Part shown: one piece after another, positions 23,571 to 32,675 of the stretch
How positions within the stretch are numbered: the stretch's first letter is position 1
How the letters are laid out: each line of letters begins with the position of its first letter
Origin: Candidatus Uhrbacteria bacterium
Lineage (GTDB): Bacteria; Patescibacteriota; Patescibacteriia; 2-12-FULL-60-25
DNA: 50,569 nt
Direction of reading: 5' to 3'
Assembly: GCA_008363075.1 (NCBI GenBank)
Contig: RHKK01000009.1
Location: 1-50,569, forward strand
Translations under genes and position numbers: made by a program
The notes under the pieces: model-generated
Databases searched by the model: none
What the model was told of the DNA's origin: nothing
What the model saw: the letters and a program-made list of their open reading frames with translations, nothing else

Positions 23571-24605
23571 ATGACACGCAAGAAGAAGAGGCGCATGATC
23601 CCAAAGCCCGTCGCCGCGCACCCCGACTCGCGCCGGGCCGGGCGCGTTCTCTTGATCGGTCTCATGCCGGTCATGGCGATCCTGGCACTTGCGGCCGTGA
23701 ACGCGCGTAGTCGCGACCCCGAGCCGCGTAGCCGCGTCGATGACCGACGCGACGGCATCCGCGAATCTCCGCCGCCCGATCCCCGGGCGGACGAGCGCCG
23801 CCGCGTGGAGGCGCTAATCGAGGCCAACGAGGCCATGAACCGCGACTTCGAACAGTGGTTCGACATTGCCGAGGAAGTCGCCGGTGACGATGCGCAGGCG
23901 CGCATCCTGATCGAGTTCGCCCGTTCGAGCGCCGTCCCCACGATGCTCCTGCCGGGCGGAATCACCCAGTTCATCGTCACGGGCGATGTCGACCGCGCGC
24001 TTGGAAACCAGGCGCGCCTCTCGGCCGAGCCGTCCGAAGCCACTCCCCGGGCCTTCGAGATCACGGTTGCGGACATGGCTCGACGCCGTGCCTATGGCAT
24101 GCGGGCGCTGTCCGACTGGCAGTACGACCAGGGCCGCAACCAGCTCTTCGTCCCGCCCAGGGCGCGCTATAGCCGCCTCTACGGGTCGATCCTACTGCTG
24201 CACGAGCTGCAGCATGCCTACGACCTGTGTACCGGCCGCGAGCCCGGACGCCCGTCGGACCGGGAATGGGCCGAGGGCGAGGCACGCGCCTACGAGCTCG
24301 AGCTGCGCCTCGTCAACCGGCTCACGAATGGGGCCGCGTCTCGGTTCGCGCGCACCCTCGCCGACCGGTATCGCCCGCCCGGCGACACGCGATGGATCTG
24401 GCCGCATCAAACGCCGGACATCGGTCCGTCGCTCCGGGAGTGGAGCCGCATCCTCGGCGAACCTCCCGCGACCGAAGAAGAGACCGGTCCGCGCGGCGGG
24501 ACGCTGCTCGTCCTCATGAACCGGGAACTCGCCGAACGCGAAGGTCTTTCGTCGGACGCCTTCCTCGAGTTCATCCTCGCGACCCGCTCGATGCCCCCAA
24601 CGTAG
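23571..24605 (+). CDS. Membrane-anchored putative zinc metalloprotease
   Basis: 344 residues. Basic N-terminus, one hydrophobic span at about 25-43, a Pro/Arg-rich linker, then an outer domain. 'LYGSILLLHELQHAYD' contains HELQH (211-215), the HExxH zinc-protease motif, and 'REWAEGEARAYELELR' about 20 residues later offers a candidate third ligand (E235 or E237). No known peptidase family is otherwise recognised and activity is inferred from the motif only. AGGAGG precedes the ATG; it has its own promoter and a long terminator that includes the last codons. Confidence 0.7.
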   Translation: MTRKKKRRMIPKPVAAHPDSRRAGRVLLIGLMPVMAILALAAVNARSRDPEPRSRVDDRRDGIRESPPPDPRADERRRVEALIEANEAMNRDFEQWFDIAEEVAGDDAQARILIEFARSSAVPTMLLPGGITQFIVTGDVDRALGNQARLSAEPSEATPRAFEITVADMARRRAYGMRALSDWQYDQGRNQLFVPPRARYSRLYGSILLLHELQHAYDLCTGREPGRPSDREWAEGEARAYELELRLVNRLTNGAASRFARTLADRYRPPGDTRWIWPHQTPDIGPSLREWSRILGEPPATEEETGPRGGTLLVLMNRELAEREGLSSDAFLEFILATRSMPPT

Positions 24606-24628
24606 GGGTCATCGACGGGTCTTTTCAT
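24583..24628 (+). terminator. Terminator with long imperfect stem
   Basis: GACCCGCTCGATGCCCCC pairs with GGGGTCATCGACGGGTC, loop AACGTA, then TTTTC. The stop codon lies in the loop. Confidence 0.7.
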
Positions 24629-24642
24629 ATATACTAGTCCCG

Positions 24643-26115
24643 ATGCCGCGCATTTCGTTCGACTCCCAAGAACCCCGACTGCTCGAGGCGGCGCAGGCGG
24701 TTTCGAGGCGTGTGCCCAAAGCGAGGCTCGTGGGCGGATTCGTGCGCGATTGCCTGCTCGGCATCTCCTCAAAAGACGCGGATCTTGAAACGTACGGCAT
24801 TGGCGCGGACGAGCTTGAGACGGTCTTGAAAGCATTGTTTGACGGGAAGGTCGAAACCGTCGGACGGAGCTTCGGCATCTTCAAAGTGTTTCTTGGCGAC
24901 GGGTTCGATCTCGACGTCGCGATTCCGCGCCGCGAATCGAAGACGGGACCGGGGCACAAGGGGTTTGAAGTCGAGGGCGATCCGGACCTTGATCCGAAGG
25001 AAGCGGCGCGGCGGCGTGATTTCACGATCAACGCGATCGCGGCCGATCCGGAGACGGGCGAGCTCTTCGACCCGTTCGGCGGCGTCGACGATCTCAAAAA
25101 GAAGATCCTGCGCGTGGTGGACGGCGCAACGTTCGTGGATGATCCGTTACGCGTCTATCGTGGCGTGCAATTCGCGGCGCGATTCGGGTTACGAGTCGAT
25201 CCGGCGACCCTCGAGCTCATGCGTCTCATGGTCGCTCGCGGCGATTTGGACGAGCTCTCGAAAGAGCGCGTGACAGACGAATGGAAAAAGCTCCTGCTCA
25301 AATCACCGAAACCGTCGCTCGGGCTTGAGCTTATGCGCACGCTCGGACTCATCCGTCGAAGTTATCCGGAATTGCACGCGCTGATTGATACGCCGCAGGA
25401 ACCCGAATGGCATCCGGAGGGCGACGTGTGGATCCACACGATGATGGTCGTGGACGAGGCGGCCCGCATTTCGCGTCGTGAATTCGCCACGGATAACGAG
25501 CGCTTGCAGGTGATGATGGGCGCGCTCTGCCACGACCTCGGCAAACCGTCGACGACGGCGATGGGAGAAAAAAACGGCGTGCCGCGTATCCGGTCCATGG
25601 GACACGAGGAGGCGGGCATCGCCCCGACGGAAGCGCTGTTCGATCGGCTCGCGTTCGGCGAGTCCATACGCCATGCCGCGATCGTCTCCGCCAAGGATCA
25701 CCTGAAGCCCGGCATGCTGTGGCGCCAGCTCGAAAAAGGCGTCCTGACGGAAGCAGCGTACGCAAACGCCGTACGAAAATTGATCAAACGCGCAAAACCG
25801 ACGAGCTGGCGCGTCCTCTTGGCGATCTCCGAATCCGATCACTTCGGTCGCGGACTTCCCGACGTCGAACGTGAGCCGCATGCCGCGGGCGAGTTGTTCG
25901 CGCGCACCGTAATCGAGCACGGGCTGGACGGCGACGGCATCAAACCGCTGATTCACGGACGCGATCTCATGGCGCTCGGCATGGAGCCCGGTCCGCTCAT
26001 GGGGCGGCTCTTGCGGGAAATCGAGCGATTGCGTGACGAAGGAAAGATCAAAACAAAAAAAGACGCGCTCGCCTACGTTTCGCGTTTCACCTTCACGAGC
26101 AATCCGTTTGAATGA
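24643..26115 (+). CDS. cca: CCA tRNA nucleotidyltransferase with HD domain
   Basis: 490 residues. It adds or repairs the 3' CCA of tRNAs. Head domain 'LVGGFVRDCLLG' (29-40) with catalytic 'KDADLETYG' (44-52); 'RRRDFTINAIAAD' and 'FVDDPLRVYRGVQFAARFG' are the tRNA/NTP-recognition motifs. An HD-type hydrolase domain follows ('WIHTMMVVDEAA', 'MGALCHDLGKPSTT'), as in E. coli-like multifunctional forms. Since tRNA-Phe, -Arg, -Ile and -Leu here encode CCA, repair is a likely role. A TATACT box ends seven bases before the ATG and there is no ribosome binding site, so translation is probably leaderless. Confidence 0.94.
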   Translation: MPRISFDSQEPRLLEAAQAVSRRVPKARLVGGFVRDCLLGISSKDADLETYGIGADELETVLKALFDGKVETVGRSFGIFKVFLGDGFDLDVAIPRRESKTGPGHKGFEVEGDPDLDPKEAARRRDFTINAIAADPETGELFDPFGGVDDLKKKILRVVDGATFVDDPLRVYRGVQFAARFGLRVDPATLELMRLMVARGDLDELSKERVTDEWKKLLLKSPKPSLGLELMRTLGLIRRSYPELHALIDTPQEPEWHPEGDVWIHTMMVVDEAARISRREFATDNERLQVMMGALCHDLGKPSTTAMGEKNGVPRIRSMGHEEAGIAPTEALFDRLAFGESIRHAAIVSAKDHLKPGMLWRQLEKGVLTEAAYANAVRKLIKRAKPTSWRVLLAISESDHFGRGLPDVEREPHAAGELFARTVIEHGLDGDGIKPLIHGRDLMALGMEPGPLMGRLLREIERLRDEGKIKTKKDALAYVSRFTFTSNPFE

Positions 26116-26123
26116 CACGCGGT

Positions 26124-26152
26124 TTGCCAACCTCGAATCATCGCTCTAGGAT
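26124..26152 (+). promoter_or_regulatory. Superoxide dismutase promoter
   Basis: TTGCCA, 17 bases, TAGGAT; leader of about 22 bases. Confidence 0.6.
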
Positions 26153-26181
26153 GAAGGTCGAGATCTAACATTTCGATTCTT

Positions 26182-26757
26182 ATGTTGAAATCCTACGAAG
26201 CAAAAACCTTTACGCTCGGCACGCTGGACGGCTTGTCCGAAGCCCAGATCGCCGAGCATCTCAAGCTCTATGCGGGCTACGTGAAAAATACGAACGCCTT
26301 GCTGCAAAAGATCGAGCAACATAAGCAACATTCGGAAGCGATGGCCATCGAACTTTCGGAGCTCACGCGCCGGCTCGGATTCGAGTTCAACGGCATGCGC
26401 CTGCATGAGTACTACTTCTCGCAATTCGAGACATCGGAAGGATCGGGGGACGCGCTCAAGAAGGAGCTCGAAGCGCAGTACGGTTCGTTCGACGCTTGGA
26501 AACATCAGGTTTCGGCGACGGCCATGATGCGCGGCATCGGCTGGGTCTTACTCGTGCAGGATGAGACCAACGGCAACCTGCTCACGATCTGGGTGACGGA
26601 TCACGAACTCGGACAGCTCGGCGGGCAGAAAATCCTGTTTGCCCTCGACGTGTGGGAGCATGCGTACACCGTGGATTACAAGCCGACCGAACGCGCCAAG
26701 TATCTCGAAGCATTCTGGAAGAATCTCAACTGGCAGAACGTGGAAGAGCGGTATTGA
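26182..26757 (+). CDS. Superoxide dismutase (Fe/Mn family)
   Basis: 191 residues, full length. It converts superoxide to hydrogen peroxide and oxygen. The four metal ligands are in place: H26 ('EHLKLYAGY'), H75 ('RLHEYYF'), D156 and H160 ('ALDVWEHAYTVDY'), with Y30 as the gateway tyrosine. The N-terminal hairpin is shorter and more charged than in typical SodA/SodB; metal preference cannot be told from sequence alone. Its last 32 bases overlap the convergent membrane-protein gene. Confidence 0.93.
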   Translation: MLKSYEAKTFTLGTLDGLSEAQIAEHLKLYAGYVKNTNALLQKIEQHKQHSEAMAIELSELTRRLGFEFNGMRLHEYYFSQFETSEGSGDALKKELEAQYGSFDAWKHQVSATAMMRGIGWVLLVQDETNGNLLTIWVTDHELGQLGGQKILFALDVWEHAYTVDYKPTERAKYLEAFWKNLNWQNVEERY

Positions 26758-27352
26758 TTCCCTCCACCGCAAATCTGTGCCATACGCGTTTTGATCGCCA
26801 CAAGGTGATCGCGGCAATGACCAGACCCGCCGTTCCGAAGAGAATATCTTCCGTGACGTCGCGCGTGATGCTCTGCACCTGGTCGTAGAAGAGAAGCGTG
26901 CCGAACACACGATCGGACGTGAACTGGAATAACTCGAAGCCGAACAGTCCGACGAACACGATACCGATCGCGATCCAAAACGTGCCGGCGCGTGATGCAT
27001 GCTTGCCGCGGATCGCCGCCACGACCGGAATCGCGAGGAACGGGATGAGCACGCCGCACACGAAGTGAAGAAACCGGTCGTATTGCACGCCAAGGTCGTG
27101 CAGGATGAGACTCCCCGGCGCGTTCACGAGGATGACGAGCATCGCGACCGTCTCGACCGTCCGGAACCAGGACGGCGCAAGGCGCGCGCGCACTGTAGAT
27201 GAAACCGCGGCGGCAATCCGCGGCAACGCAAACAGGAGCGGGTTCACGAATCCGTACGCGATCCACACGACCGGTTTCGGATTGATCCAGAGCGCGAGCA
27301 GCGCGGTCGACCACGAAACTAGAAGCCCGATCCAAAACGTCGCCATATTCAT
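26726..27352 (-). CDS. Integral membrane protein, YjdF/DUF2238-like
   Basis: 208 residues from ATG 27352, with five to six hydrophobic spans. The segment 'YDRFLHFVCGVLIPFLAIPVV' and the later 'GLFGFELFQFTSDRVFG...YDQVQSITRDVTEDILFGTAG' resemble the YjdF/DUF2238 family of small polytopic proteins of unknown function, with conserved D/H and E/D residues in membrane helices. A TATACT box directly before this ATG would make the next ATG (27346) a leaderless start; a GGAGG lies further up. It converges on superoxide dismutase. Confidence 0.72.
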   Translation of the reverse strand: MNMATFWIGLLVSWSTALLALWINPKPVVWIAYGFVNPLLFALPRIAAAVSSTVRARLAPSWFRTVETVAMLVILVNAPGSLILHDLGVQYDRFLHFVCGVLIPFLAIPVVAAIRGKHASRAGTFWIAIGIVFVGLFGFELFQFTSDRVFGTLLFYDQVQSITRDVTEDILFGTAGLVIAAITLWRSKRVWHRFAVEGINTALPRSAS

Positions 27353-27419
27353 AGTATACTCCACCTCCGACGCCTCGACAGGTCGCGCCGGATTTCGTAC
27401 GCTGCGAGCGAATGCGCGT

Positions 27420-28346
27420 ATGATGAAGACGTATTACCGCAACGTGAAGGGCGAGGCGCTCGGAGAGATGACCGAGTTCCGTCCGGGCTCGTGGATCCGC
27501 GCGGAGGAGCCAAGCGCGGATTCCATCAAACAGCTTGCCGAGACCTTCGGCTTGGATGAAGGGCACCTGCGTGATGCGCTTGATCCGCTCGAGGTTCCCC
27601 GCTACGAGGTTGAGCCCGGCGCCGTGTATCTCTATACGCGCATCCCCGTCCGGGACGGCGAGGCGTTCACGACCGTTCCGTGGCTCCTCGTCTATCACGA
27701 CGAAGCCGTGATCACGATCGCGTCGCGCGCGCTGCCGCCGGTGGATCACTGGGCGGCGAAAACCACGACCGCGATCACCACGCAGAAAGCAAAGCTTCTG
27801 CTCCAGCTTCTCAACATCGTCAACCAGACGTACGCGCAGCACCTGAATGCGATCGCGCGCGCGATCCGCGCGCTCGGCCCGAAGCTCCTCGAGCGCGACG
27901 TGCAGAATCGGGACGTCCTTCGTCTCGTCGGGCACGAAGGGGTGTTGCAGGATTTCCTCACCTCCCTCCAGCATTCGCAGGTCATGCTGAACCAGCTCCT
28001 TCACGGACGACACATCCAATTCCACGAGGAAGACAAGGATTTGATCGAGGACCTCGTCCTCAATACCGGACAGATGGTCGAGCTGTGTCGCTCAAGTCTC
28101 AAGACGATCGTCTCGCTGCGCGAGGCCTCTTCCACCATCCTCACCAACAACCTAAACCGCGTCATCCGCCTACTCACCTCGCTCACGGTAATCCTGATGA
28201 TCCCGAACCTGATCACCGGGCTCTACGGCATGAACGTGACGCTCCCGCTTGCGGAGTCGCCCGCGGCATTCACCGGCATCCTCGCCCTCATTACCGCGCT
28301 CACCGCCCTCTTTTTCTGGATTTTTCAGAAAAACCGCTGGCTATAA
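27420..28346 (+). CDS. corA: CorA-type magnesium transporter
   Basis: 308 residues. Long cytoplasmic alpha/beta and coiled-coil part, then two membrane spans at the C-terminus with the pore signature GMN in 'LITGLYGMNVTLPLAES' (about 264-280) and a basic end 'FQKNRWL'. It transports Mg2+ (or Co2+/Ni2+) as a pentamer. ATG 27420 or 27423 fit the family start; upstream in-frame codons would run antisense over the divergent membrane gene. Confidence 0.93.
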   Translation: MMKTYYRNVKGEALGEMTEFRPGSWIRAEEPSADSIKQLAETFGLDEGHLRDALDPLEVPRYEVEPGAVYLYTRIPVRDGEAFTTVPWLLVYHDEAVITIASRALPPVDHWAAKTTTAITTQKAKLLLQLLNIVNQTYAQHLNAIARAIRALGPKLLERDVQNRDVLRLVGHEGVLQDFLTSLQHSQVMLNQLLHGRHIQFHEEDKDLIEDLVLNTGQMVELCRSSLKTIVSLREASSTILTNNLNRVIRLLTSLTVILMIPNLITGLYGMNVTLPLAESPAAFTGILALITALTALFFWIFQKNRWL

Positions 28347-28351
28347 CGAGG

Positions 28352-28380
28352 TTGACGTTTTGGATTCGATTGTCCAAGCT
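28352..28380 (+). promoter_or_regulatory. Promoter of small gene after corA
   Basis: TTGACG, 17 bases, CAAGCT. The -35 and first spacer bases (TTGACGTTTTGG) are identical to those of the secG promoter. Confidence 0.45.
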
Positions 28381-28411
28381 CGAAGCAGGATCACCAACCA
28401 ATGGGGGTTTC

Positions 28412-28825
28412 ATGCGGGTGAACCTGATCGCAGCCGCCGAGGAACCGGCGGTCATACGTACGTTCGACCATTGGGTCGTCGAGCTTCATTCGGACCAGGA
28501 GTATCCGGGCACATGTCGCAGCCGGTTGCCGCTTCGGCGGATCCTCCGCCCGGACGATCTCAACGCGCACGAACGCGCCGAGTTGTACGAGATCGTACTC
28601 CCCACGATCGAGGAAGCGCTGCTCGCGGTTCTCACTTGGAGCCGGAGCGTGTACGAGCGCTGGGTGCGCGAAGACGACAACGGCTCGATGCTTCTCATTC
28701 CGCTCGCGAGGCATGCGAAGGTCCCGGTCCTCGACCGGCCGATCGCGCCGTCCGAAGCCGAACGACACGCGCTCGTCCACCGGCTGCGTACGCATCTCCG
28801 ATCCTGCCCCCCACCCCTTTCGTGA
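28412..28825 (+). CDS. Small hypothetical protein
   Basis: 137 residues starting MRVNLIAAAEEP, with a GGGGG-containing leader before the ATG. Sequence is soluble, with 'DHWVVELHSDQEYPGTCRSRLPLRRILRPDDLNAHERAELYEI' and a helical middle 'LPTIEEALLAVLTWSRSVYERWVRED'. No domain recognised. It is a single-gene unit with its own promoter, and the terminator begins within the last codons. Confidence 0.65.
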   Translation: MRVNLIAAAEEPAVIRTFDHWVVELHSDQEYPGTCRSRLPLRRILRPDDLNAHERAELYEIVLPTIEEALLAVLTWSRSVYERWVREDDNGSMLLIPLARHAKVPVLDRPIAPSEAERHALVHRLRTHLRSCPPPLS

Positions 28826-28845
28826 AAGGTGTGGGGGTTTTGTTC
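28808..28845 (+). terminator. Terminator with CCCCCAC stem
   Basis: CCCCCACCCCTTT pairs with AAAGGTGTGGGGG (one mismatch), then TTTTG. The stem style resembles the dispersed hairpin family. Confidence 0.75.
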
Positions 28846-28855
28846 TTCAATTTGA

Positions 28856-28883
28856 CTCTTCACCCTTCACCCTTCACCCTTCC
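28856..28883. repeat. Heptad array (CCCTTCA type)
   Basis: CTCTTCA, CCCTTCA, CCCTTCA, CCCTTCC ending five bases before the ABC-F start codon. Confidence 0.8.
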
Positions 28884-28888
28884 CCTCC

Positions 28889-30661
28889 ATGGGCGTGCTT
28901 CTGCATATCGAGCATCTCGACAAGGCGTATGGGCCGCATACGCTGTTCGAAGACGCGGTGGTTTCGATTTCCGACGGCGACAAGATCGGTCTCGTGGGAC
29001 GCAACGGCGCGGGCAAGTCTACTTTGCTGCGCATGATCATCGGTGATGAAACGCCGGATGCTGGCGATATCGTCATCCATCCGGAGTGCCGGCTCGGCTA
29101 TCTCAAGCAACACGAGGATTACCAAAAAGGCGAAACGATCATCGACTACCTGCAGCGAACGTCGAACAAGGAAGAATGGTCATGCGCCAAAATGGCGGGA
29201 CGGTTTGATCTGAAAAAAGAACGCTTGCTTCTCCCTTACGAATCCCTGTCCGGCGGATATCGCATGCGCGTAAAACTCGCGGCCATGCTTTTGCACGAGC
29301 CGAACCTTTTATTATTGGATGAGCCGACGAACTTTCTCGACTTGCAGACGCAGCTGTTGCTCGAACGTTTTTTGCAGGAATGGAACGGCGCGTTTTTGAT
29401 CGTCTCGCATGACCGCGAATTTCTCCAGAATACCTGCGAACAAACCCTGGAAGCCGAACGCGGGAAACTCTTTCTCTTTCCGCGCCCGCTCGACGAATAC
29501 CTCGCCTACAAGGAAGAAAAGCTCGCGCTCGATGTGAAGTACAACCAGAATATCGAGGCGCAAAAGAAGCACCTCGAGGCGTTCATCAATCGCTTTCGCG
29601 CGAAGGCATCGAAAGCAACGCAGGCGCAGTCGAGGATGAAACAACTGCGCAAACTGAAGACGATCGAGATCCCGTCGATGCTGAAGACGGTGAAAATCCG
29701 CATTCCGGCCGTGGATCATCGCAAACAGTTCGCCGTACGCACGCTGCGGCTTGCGATCGGATACGGGGATCGTGTTGTCGCACAGGATATCTCGTTTGAA
29801 ATCGACCGCGGAGAGCGCGTCGCGATTTTGGGCGAGAACGGCAAGGGAAAATCCACGCTTTTACGGACACTAGCCGGCAAAATCGAAAAGCTCGACGGGA
29901 CGTTTGCATGGAACAATCGCCTCACGCTCGGATTTTACGACCAGCATGCGCCGGACGAGCTCTATCCGAAGGAAACCGTGTGGCAATATCTCGAACGCGT
30001 CGCGCTACCCGGGACGGAAAAGGAGGACGTAATGCGCATGGCGGGCGACTTCCTGTTTCCGAAAGACGATCTCGAAAAAACGATCGGGATGCTCTCCGGC
30101 GGCGAACGATCGCGCCTCGTGCTCGCGGGGCTGCTGCTTTCGCGTCCGGAAGTCCTGCTGCTCGACGAACCGACGAACCACCTCGATCTCGAAACGGTCG
30201 AGGCGCTCGGCAACGCGCTCCGTAGATGGAACGGGACGGTGCTCTTCATCTCGCACTCGCGCACGTTCGTGAACCTCATCGCCACGCGTATTTTAGACGT
30301 GCGAGATGGGACCGTGAGAAATTATCCGGGAACATACGAGGAATACGTGTACGATGTGGCAAAAGAAGAGGGTGTCGTCTCGAAAGAAGATCAGCTAGCG
30401 CAGCAAGAAGCGCGTGTGCGCGGGGCGTCGAAGACGGAGCGGTATGAAAAGCAAAAAGAGCTGAAACGCGCGATCTCGAAAGTCGAGAAGCAACTTGATG
30501 CGCTGGAAGACGAGCGGTCCGGCATCATGAAATTGTTCACACAGGATCCGGCGAAGTTTGATTTGGAGCGTACGAAGCGTCTCTCGACGCTGGAAACGAT
30601 GATTCAGCATTCGGAAGCAGAATGGGAACGGTTGCAGGCCGAGCTTGCGGAGATCGGATAA
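28889..30661 (+). CDS. ABC-F family ATPase
   Basis: 590 residues with two ABC domains and no membrane spans. Walker A motifs 'GRNGAGKST' (37-45) and 'GENGKGKST'; signature motifs 'LSGGYRMRV' and 'LSGGERSRL'; Walker B 'LLLLDEPTNFLD' and 'VLLLDEPTNHLD'. The inter-domain linker (about 215-270) is Lys/Arg-rich ('FINRFRAKASKATQAQSRMKQL'), as in ABC-F proteins that act at the ribosomal E site or confer ribosome protection. The C-terminal ~80 residues form a coiled coil like that of Uup/YdiF. No ribosome binding site; the heptad array directly precedes the ATG. Confidence 0.94.
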   Translation: MGVLLHIEHLDKAYGPHTLFEDAVVSISDGDKIGLVGRNGAGKSTLLRMIIGDETPDAGDIVIHPECRLGYLKQHEDYQKGETIIDYLQRTSNKEEWSCAKMAGRFDLKKERLLLPYESLSGGYRMRVKLAAMLLHEPNLLLLDEPTNFLDLQTQLLLERFLQEWNGAFLIVSHDREFLQNTCEQTLEAERGKLFLFPRPLDEYLAYKEEKLALDVKYNQNIEAQKKHLEAFINRFRAKASKATQAQSRMKQLRKLKTIEIPSMLKTVKIRIPAVDHRKQFAVRTLRLAIGYGDRVVAQDISFEIDRGERVAILGENGKGKSTLLRTLAGKIEKLDGTFAWNNRLTLGFYDQHAPDELYPKETVWQYLERVALPGTEKEDVMRMAGDFLFPKDDLEKTIGMLSGGERSRLVLAGLLLSRPEVLLLDEPTNHLDLETVEALGNALRRWNGTVLFISHSRTFVNLIATRILDVRDGTVRNYPGTYEEYVYDVAKEEGVVSKEDQLAQQEARVRGASKTERYEKQKELKRAISKVEKQLDALEDERSGIMKLFTQDPAKFDLERTKRLSTLETMIQHSEAEWERLQAELAEIG

Positions 30662-30663
30662 GA

Positions 30664-30687
30664 AAAAAACCCGCCACGACGGGGGGT
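30664..30687 (-). terminator. Terminator
   Basis: Minus-strand CCCG-loop-CGGG hairpin directly after the stop, followed by TTTTTTTC. Confidence 0.65.
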
Positions 30688-31124
30688 CAGTCTCGGCGGG
30701 CGCGGCCGGCGGCGAGCATTTCGCCGACGATCTCCGGATCCACGTCCTCGGCAAGAAGCTCGGAGACGGATCTGACCGGTTCCGAGGGCGGCGGATGCAT
30801 GGACGGCACCCGCACCTGGATCTTGGAGACCTCGTCGTCGAACGCCTCCGCGCCGATCTCCTCGAGCCTGGTCTTGAGGTCGTTGAGATCGACTTCCGCC
30901 TCGTCGGCCTTACGCTTCGCGGCATCGCGAGCACGACGCCTCGCGCGGCGAAGCGCGACTCCGACCATGCCCGCACACACGACCGCTCCGGCGTTGAATC
31001 CCGCAAGCGCGGAGAACCAGTCGTCGGTTCCCGCCCACCAGACGACGGACAACGCGGCATTGAGGGACAACGCCGCGGGAAGCCACTTCTTCCAATGCCG
31101 CTCGAGCCAGGATTTTTCTTCCAT
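30687..31124 (-). CDS. Small two-span membrane protein
   Basis: 145 residues; GGAGGAC precedes the ATG. Basic start 'EEKSWLERHWKKWLP', two hydrophobic stretches (about 14-32 and 38-57), then an Arg/Ala-rich coiled coil (about 58-100, 'RRARRRARDAAKRKADEAEVDLNDLKTRLEEIG') and an acidic tail ('SVSELLAEDVDPEIVGEMLAAGRARRD'). It has the same plan (membrane anchor, coiled coil, terminator on the stop) as the three paralogs at 4848-7600 without sequence identity. Function unknown. Confidence 0.68.
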   Translation of the reverse strand: MEEKSWLERHWKKWLPAALSLNAALSVVWWAGTDDWFSALAGFNAGAVVCAGMVGVALRRARRRARDAAKRKADEAEVDLNDLKTRLEEIGAEAFDDEVSKIQVRVPSMHPPPSEPVRSVSELLAEDVDPEIVGEMLAAGRARRD

Positions 31125-31167
31125 GTCCTCCTTCCTTTCACGTTCAATGAACGATTCCTACCATTCG

Positions 31168-31196
31168 ATTGGAGCAGGTTTTGGATCGATCGTCAA
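31168..31196 (-). promoter_or_regulatory. Candidate promoter
   Basis: TTGACG, 17 bases, TCCAAT, with TGC just before the -10 (possible extended -10). Confidence 0.45.
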
Positions 31197-31206
31197 CGAT
31201 TCGGAA

Positions 31207-31229
31207 TGAAAAATCCCGCGTGGCGGGAT
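31207..31229 (-). terminator. Terminator of purB
   Basis: ATCCCGC/GCGGGAT beginning in the stop codon, followed by TTTTTC on the minus strand. Confidence 0.85.
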
Positions 31230-32635
31230 CAGTCCTCCTTCTTCGACCCGTTCAGGCCGAAGCGCGTGTAGTACACGTCCTCGTGGCGCACCCACCACTT
31301 CGGATCGAGGGAGCGCTCGAAGGCATCCGACTCTCCGATCTCGCGCCGGAGGTCGAACGAGACCTCGTCGTCGTCGATCTTGAGGAAGACGTCCGAGAGC
31401 GGGATGCGCTTCTCGGCGGAGAGGAACGCGCACTTCTGCATGAAGCGATACGCGGTCTCGCCGGGGACGCCGCGTGCGCCGAGGAGTTCGCGCAGCGGCT
31501 GCGTCGCGTACGACTCGTTGGTCGCACGCAGGTTCTCGGCCATGCGCTCGGGGAACGTCTCGAGGCCCTCGAGCACGCGACCGAGCTGCCGGAGCAAGTG
31601 GTCGGTGAGGCCGTAGGCGTCGGGCACGGCGATGCGCTCGACCGAGCTGTGGCTGATGTCACGCTCGTTGGCGGTCGCGACGCTCTCGAGCATCACGTGG
31701 GCGTACGCGCGGACGAGGCGCGGCAGGCCGTAGAGCTTTTCGAGCGTGATCGGATTCTTCTTGTGCGGCATCGCGCTCGAGCCCTTCTGCTTCTTGCCGA
31801 AGGGTTCGCGCACCTCGCCGATCTCGCTCTGCGACAGGAGCCACAGGTCGCGCGCGATCTTCTCGATCACGGCGGCAAGTTCGGCCAGAGAGGCGATGTG
31901 CTGCGCCCGGCGGTCGAGCGGCAGGATCTGCGTCGCGACGTCCGCGATCTTGAGATCCAGCTCCGTCGCGACGTCCTCCTCGATCTCGGGACCGAAGGTG
32001 CCGTACATGCCGACCGCGCCCGAGAGCTTCATGACCGCGACCTCCTCGGCCGAGGCCTTGAGACGATCGCGGGCGCGCTCGACCATCTCATACCAGTCGA
32101 GGCACTTCTTGCCGAACGTGACGGGCTGCGCCCACTGACCGTGCGTGCGGCCGATCATGACCGTGCCGCGATGCTCCACAGCCAGCGCCTTCAGCGCCTC
32201 GAGCACACGTTCGATTCCGCCGTCGATCACCTCGTCCGCCTCGCGGAAGAGGAGCGCCATGGCCGGCTCCTCGGTGTCGTAGCTCGTCATCCCTGCGTGG
32301 AACTCGTGGTCCCACTTCTGCGGATGACCGAGCGCGAGCGTGTTCTCGATGCTCTGCCCATCGTGGGCGGTCGCCGCGTGGATCATCTGACTTCGCATGA
32401 TCTCGACGAAGGCGTTGAGATCGTGGCCGATCTCTTTCTCGCGGTTGTTGATCGCCTCGGCGACGTACGAGTCGATGAACGTCGTCTTCGCGATCCCCTC
32501 GGCCGTGCCGGGCGGGATCTCGCCGCGCCGCTCGCGGACCTTGAGCACCGCGAGCTCGACCTCGAGCCACTTGGCGAACTTGTTCTCGTCCGTCCAGACG
32601 CGAGCCATCTCCTCACTCGAATATCTCGGAATCAA
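31229..32635 (-). CDS. purB: Adenylosuccinate lyase
   Basis: 468 residues from TTG 32635. It cleaves SAICAR and adenylosuccinate, releasing fumarate. The start 'IPRYSSEEMARVWTDENKFAKWLEVE' is the classical PurB N-terminus and fixes the TTG, which has GGAGG upstream; longer readings would translate the promoter. Further marks: 'GMTSYDTEEPAMALLF', 'MIGRTHGQWAQPVTFG' and the fumarase/ASL signature 'GSSAMPHKKNPITLEKL'. Not near other pur genes; like purM it is a single-gene unit with its own promoter, strong ribosome binding site and a terminator on the stop. Confidence 0.95.
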   Translation of the reverse strand: MIPRYSSEEMARVWTDENKFAKWLEVELAVLKVRERRGEIPPGTAEGIAKTTFIDSYVAEAINNREKEIGHDLNAFVEIMRSQMIHAATAHDGQSIENTLALGHPQKWDHEFHAGMTSYDTEEPAMALLFREADEVIDGGIERVLEALKALAVEHRGTVMIGRTHGQWAQPVTFGKKCLDWYEMVERARDRLKASAEEVAVMKLSGAVGMYGTFGPEIEEDVATELDLKIADVATQILPLDRRAQHIASLAELAAVIEKIARDLWLLSQSEIGEVREPFGKKQKGSSAMPHKKNPITLEKLYGLPRLVRAYAHVMLESVATANERDISHSSVERIAVPDAYGLTDHLLRQLGRVLEGLETFPERMAENLRATNESYATQPLRELLGARGVPGETAYRFMQKCAFLSAEKRIPLSDVFLKIDDDEVSFDLRREIGESDAFERSLDPKWWVRHEDVYYTRFGLNGSKKED

Positions 32636-32675
32636 AGGTTCATCCTCCTTCTCCGACGACGTGTCGGGTGACGGG

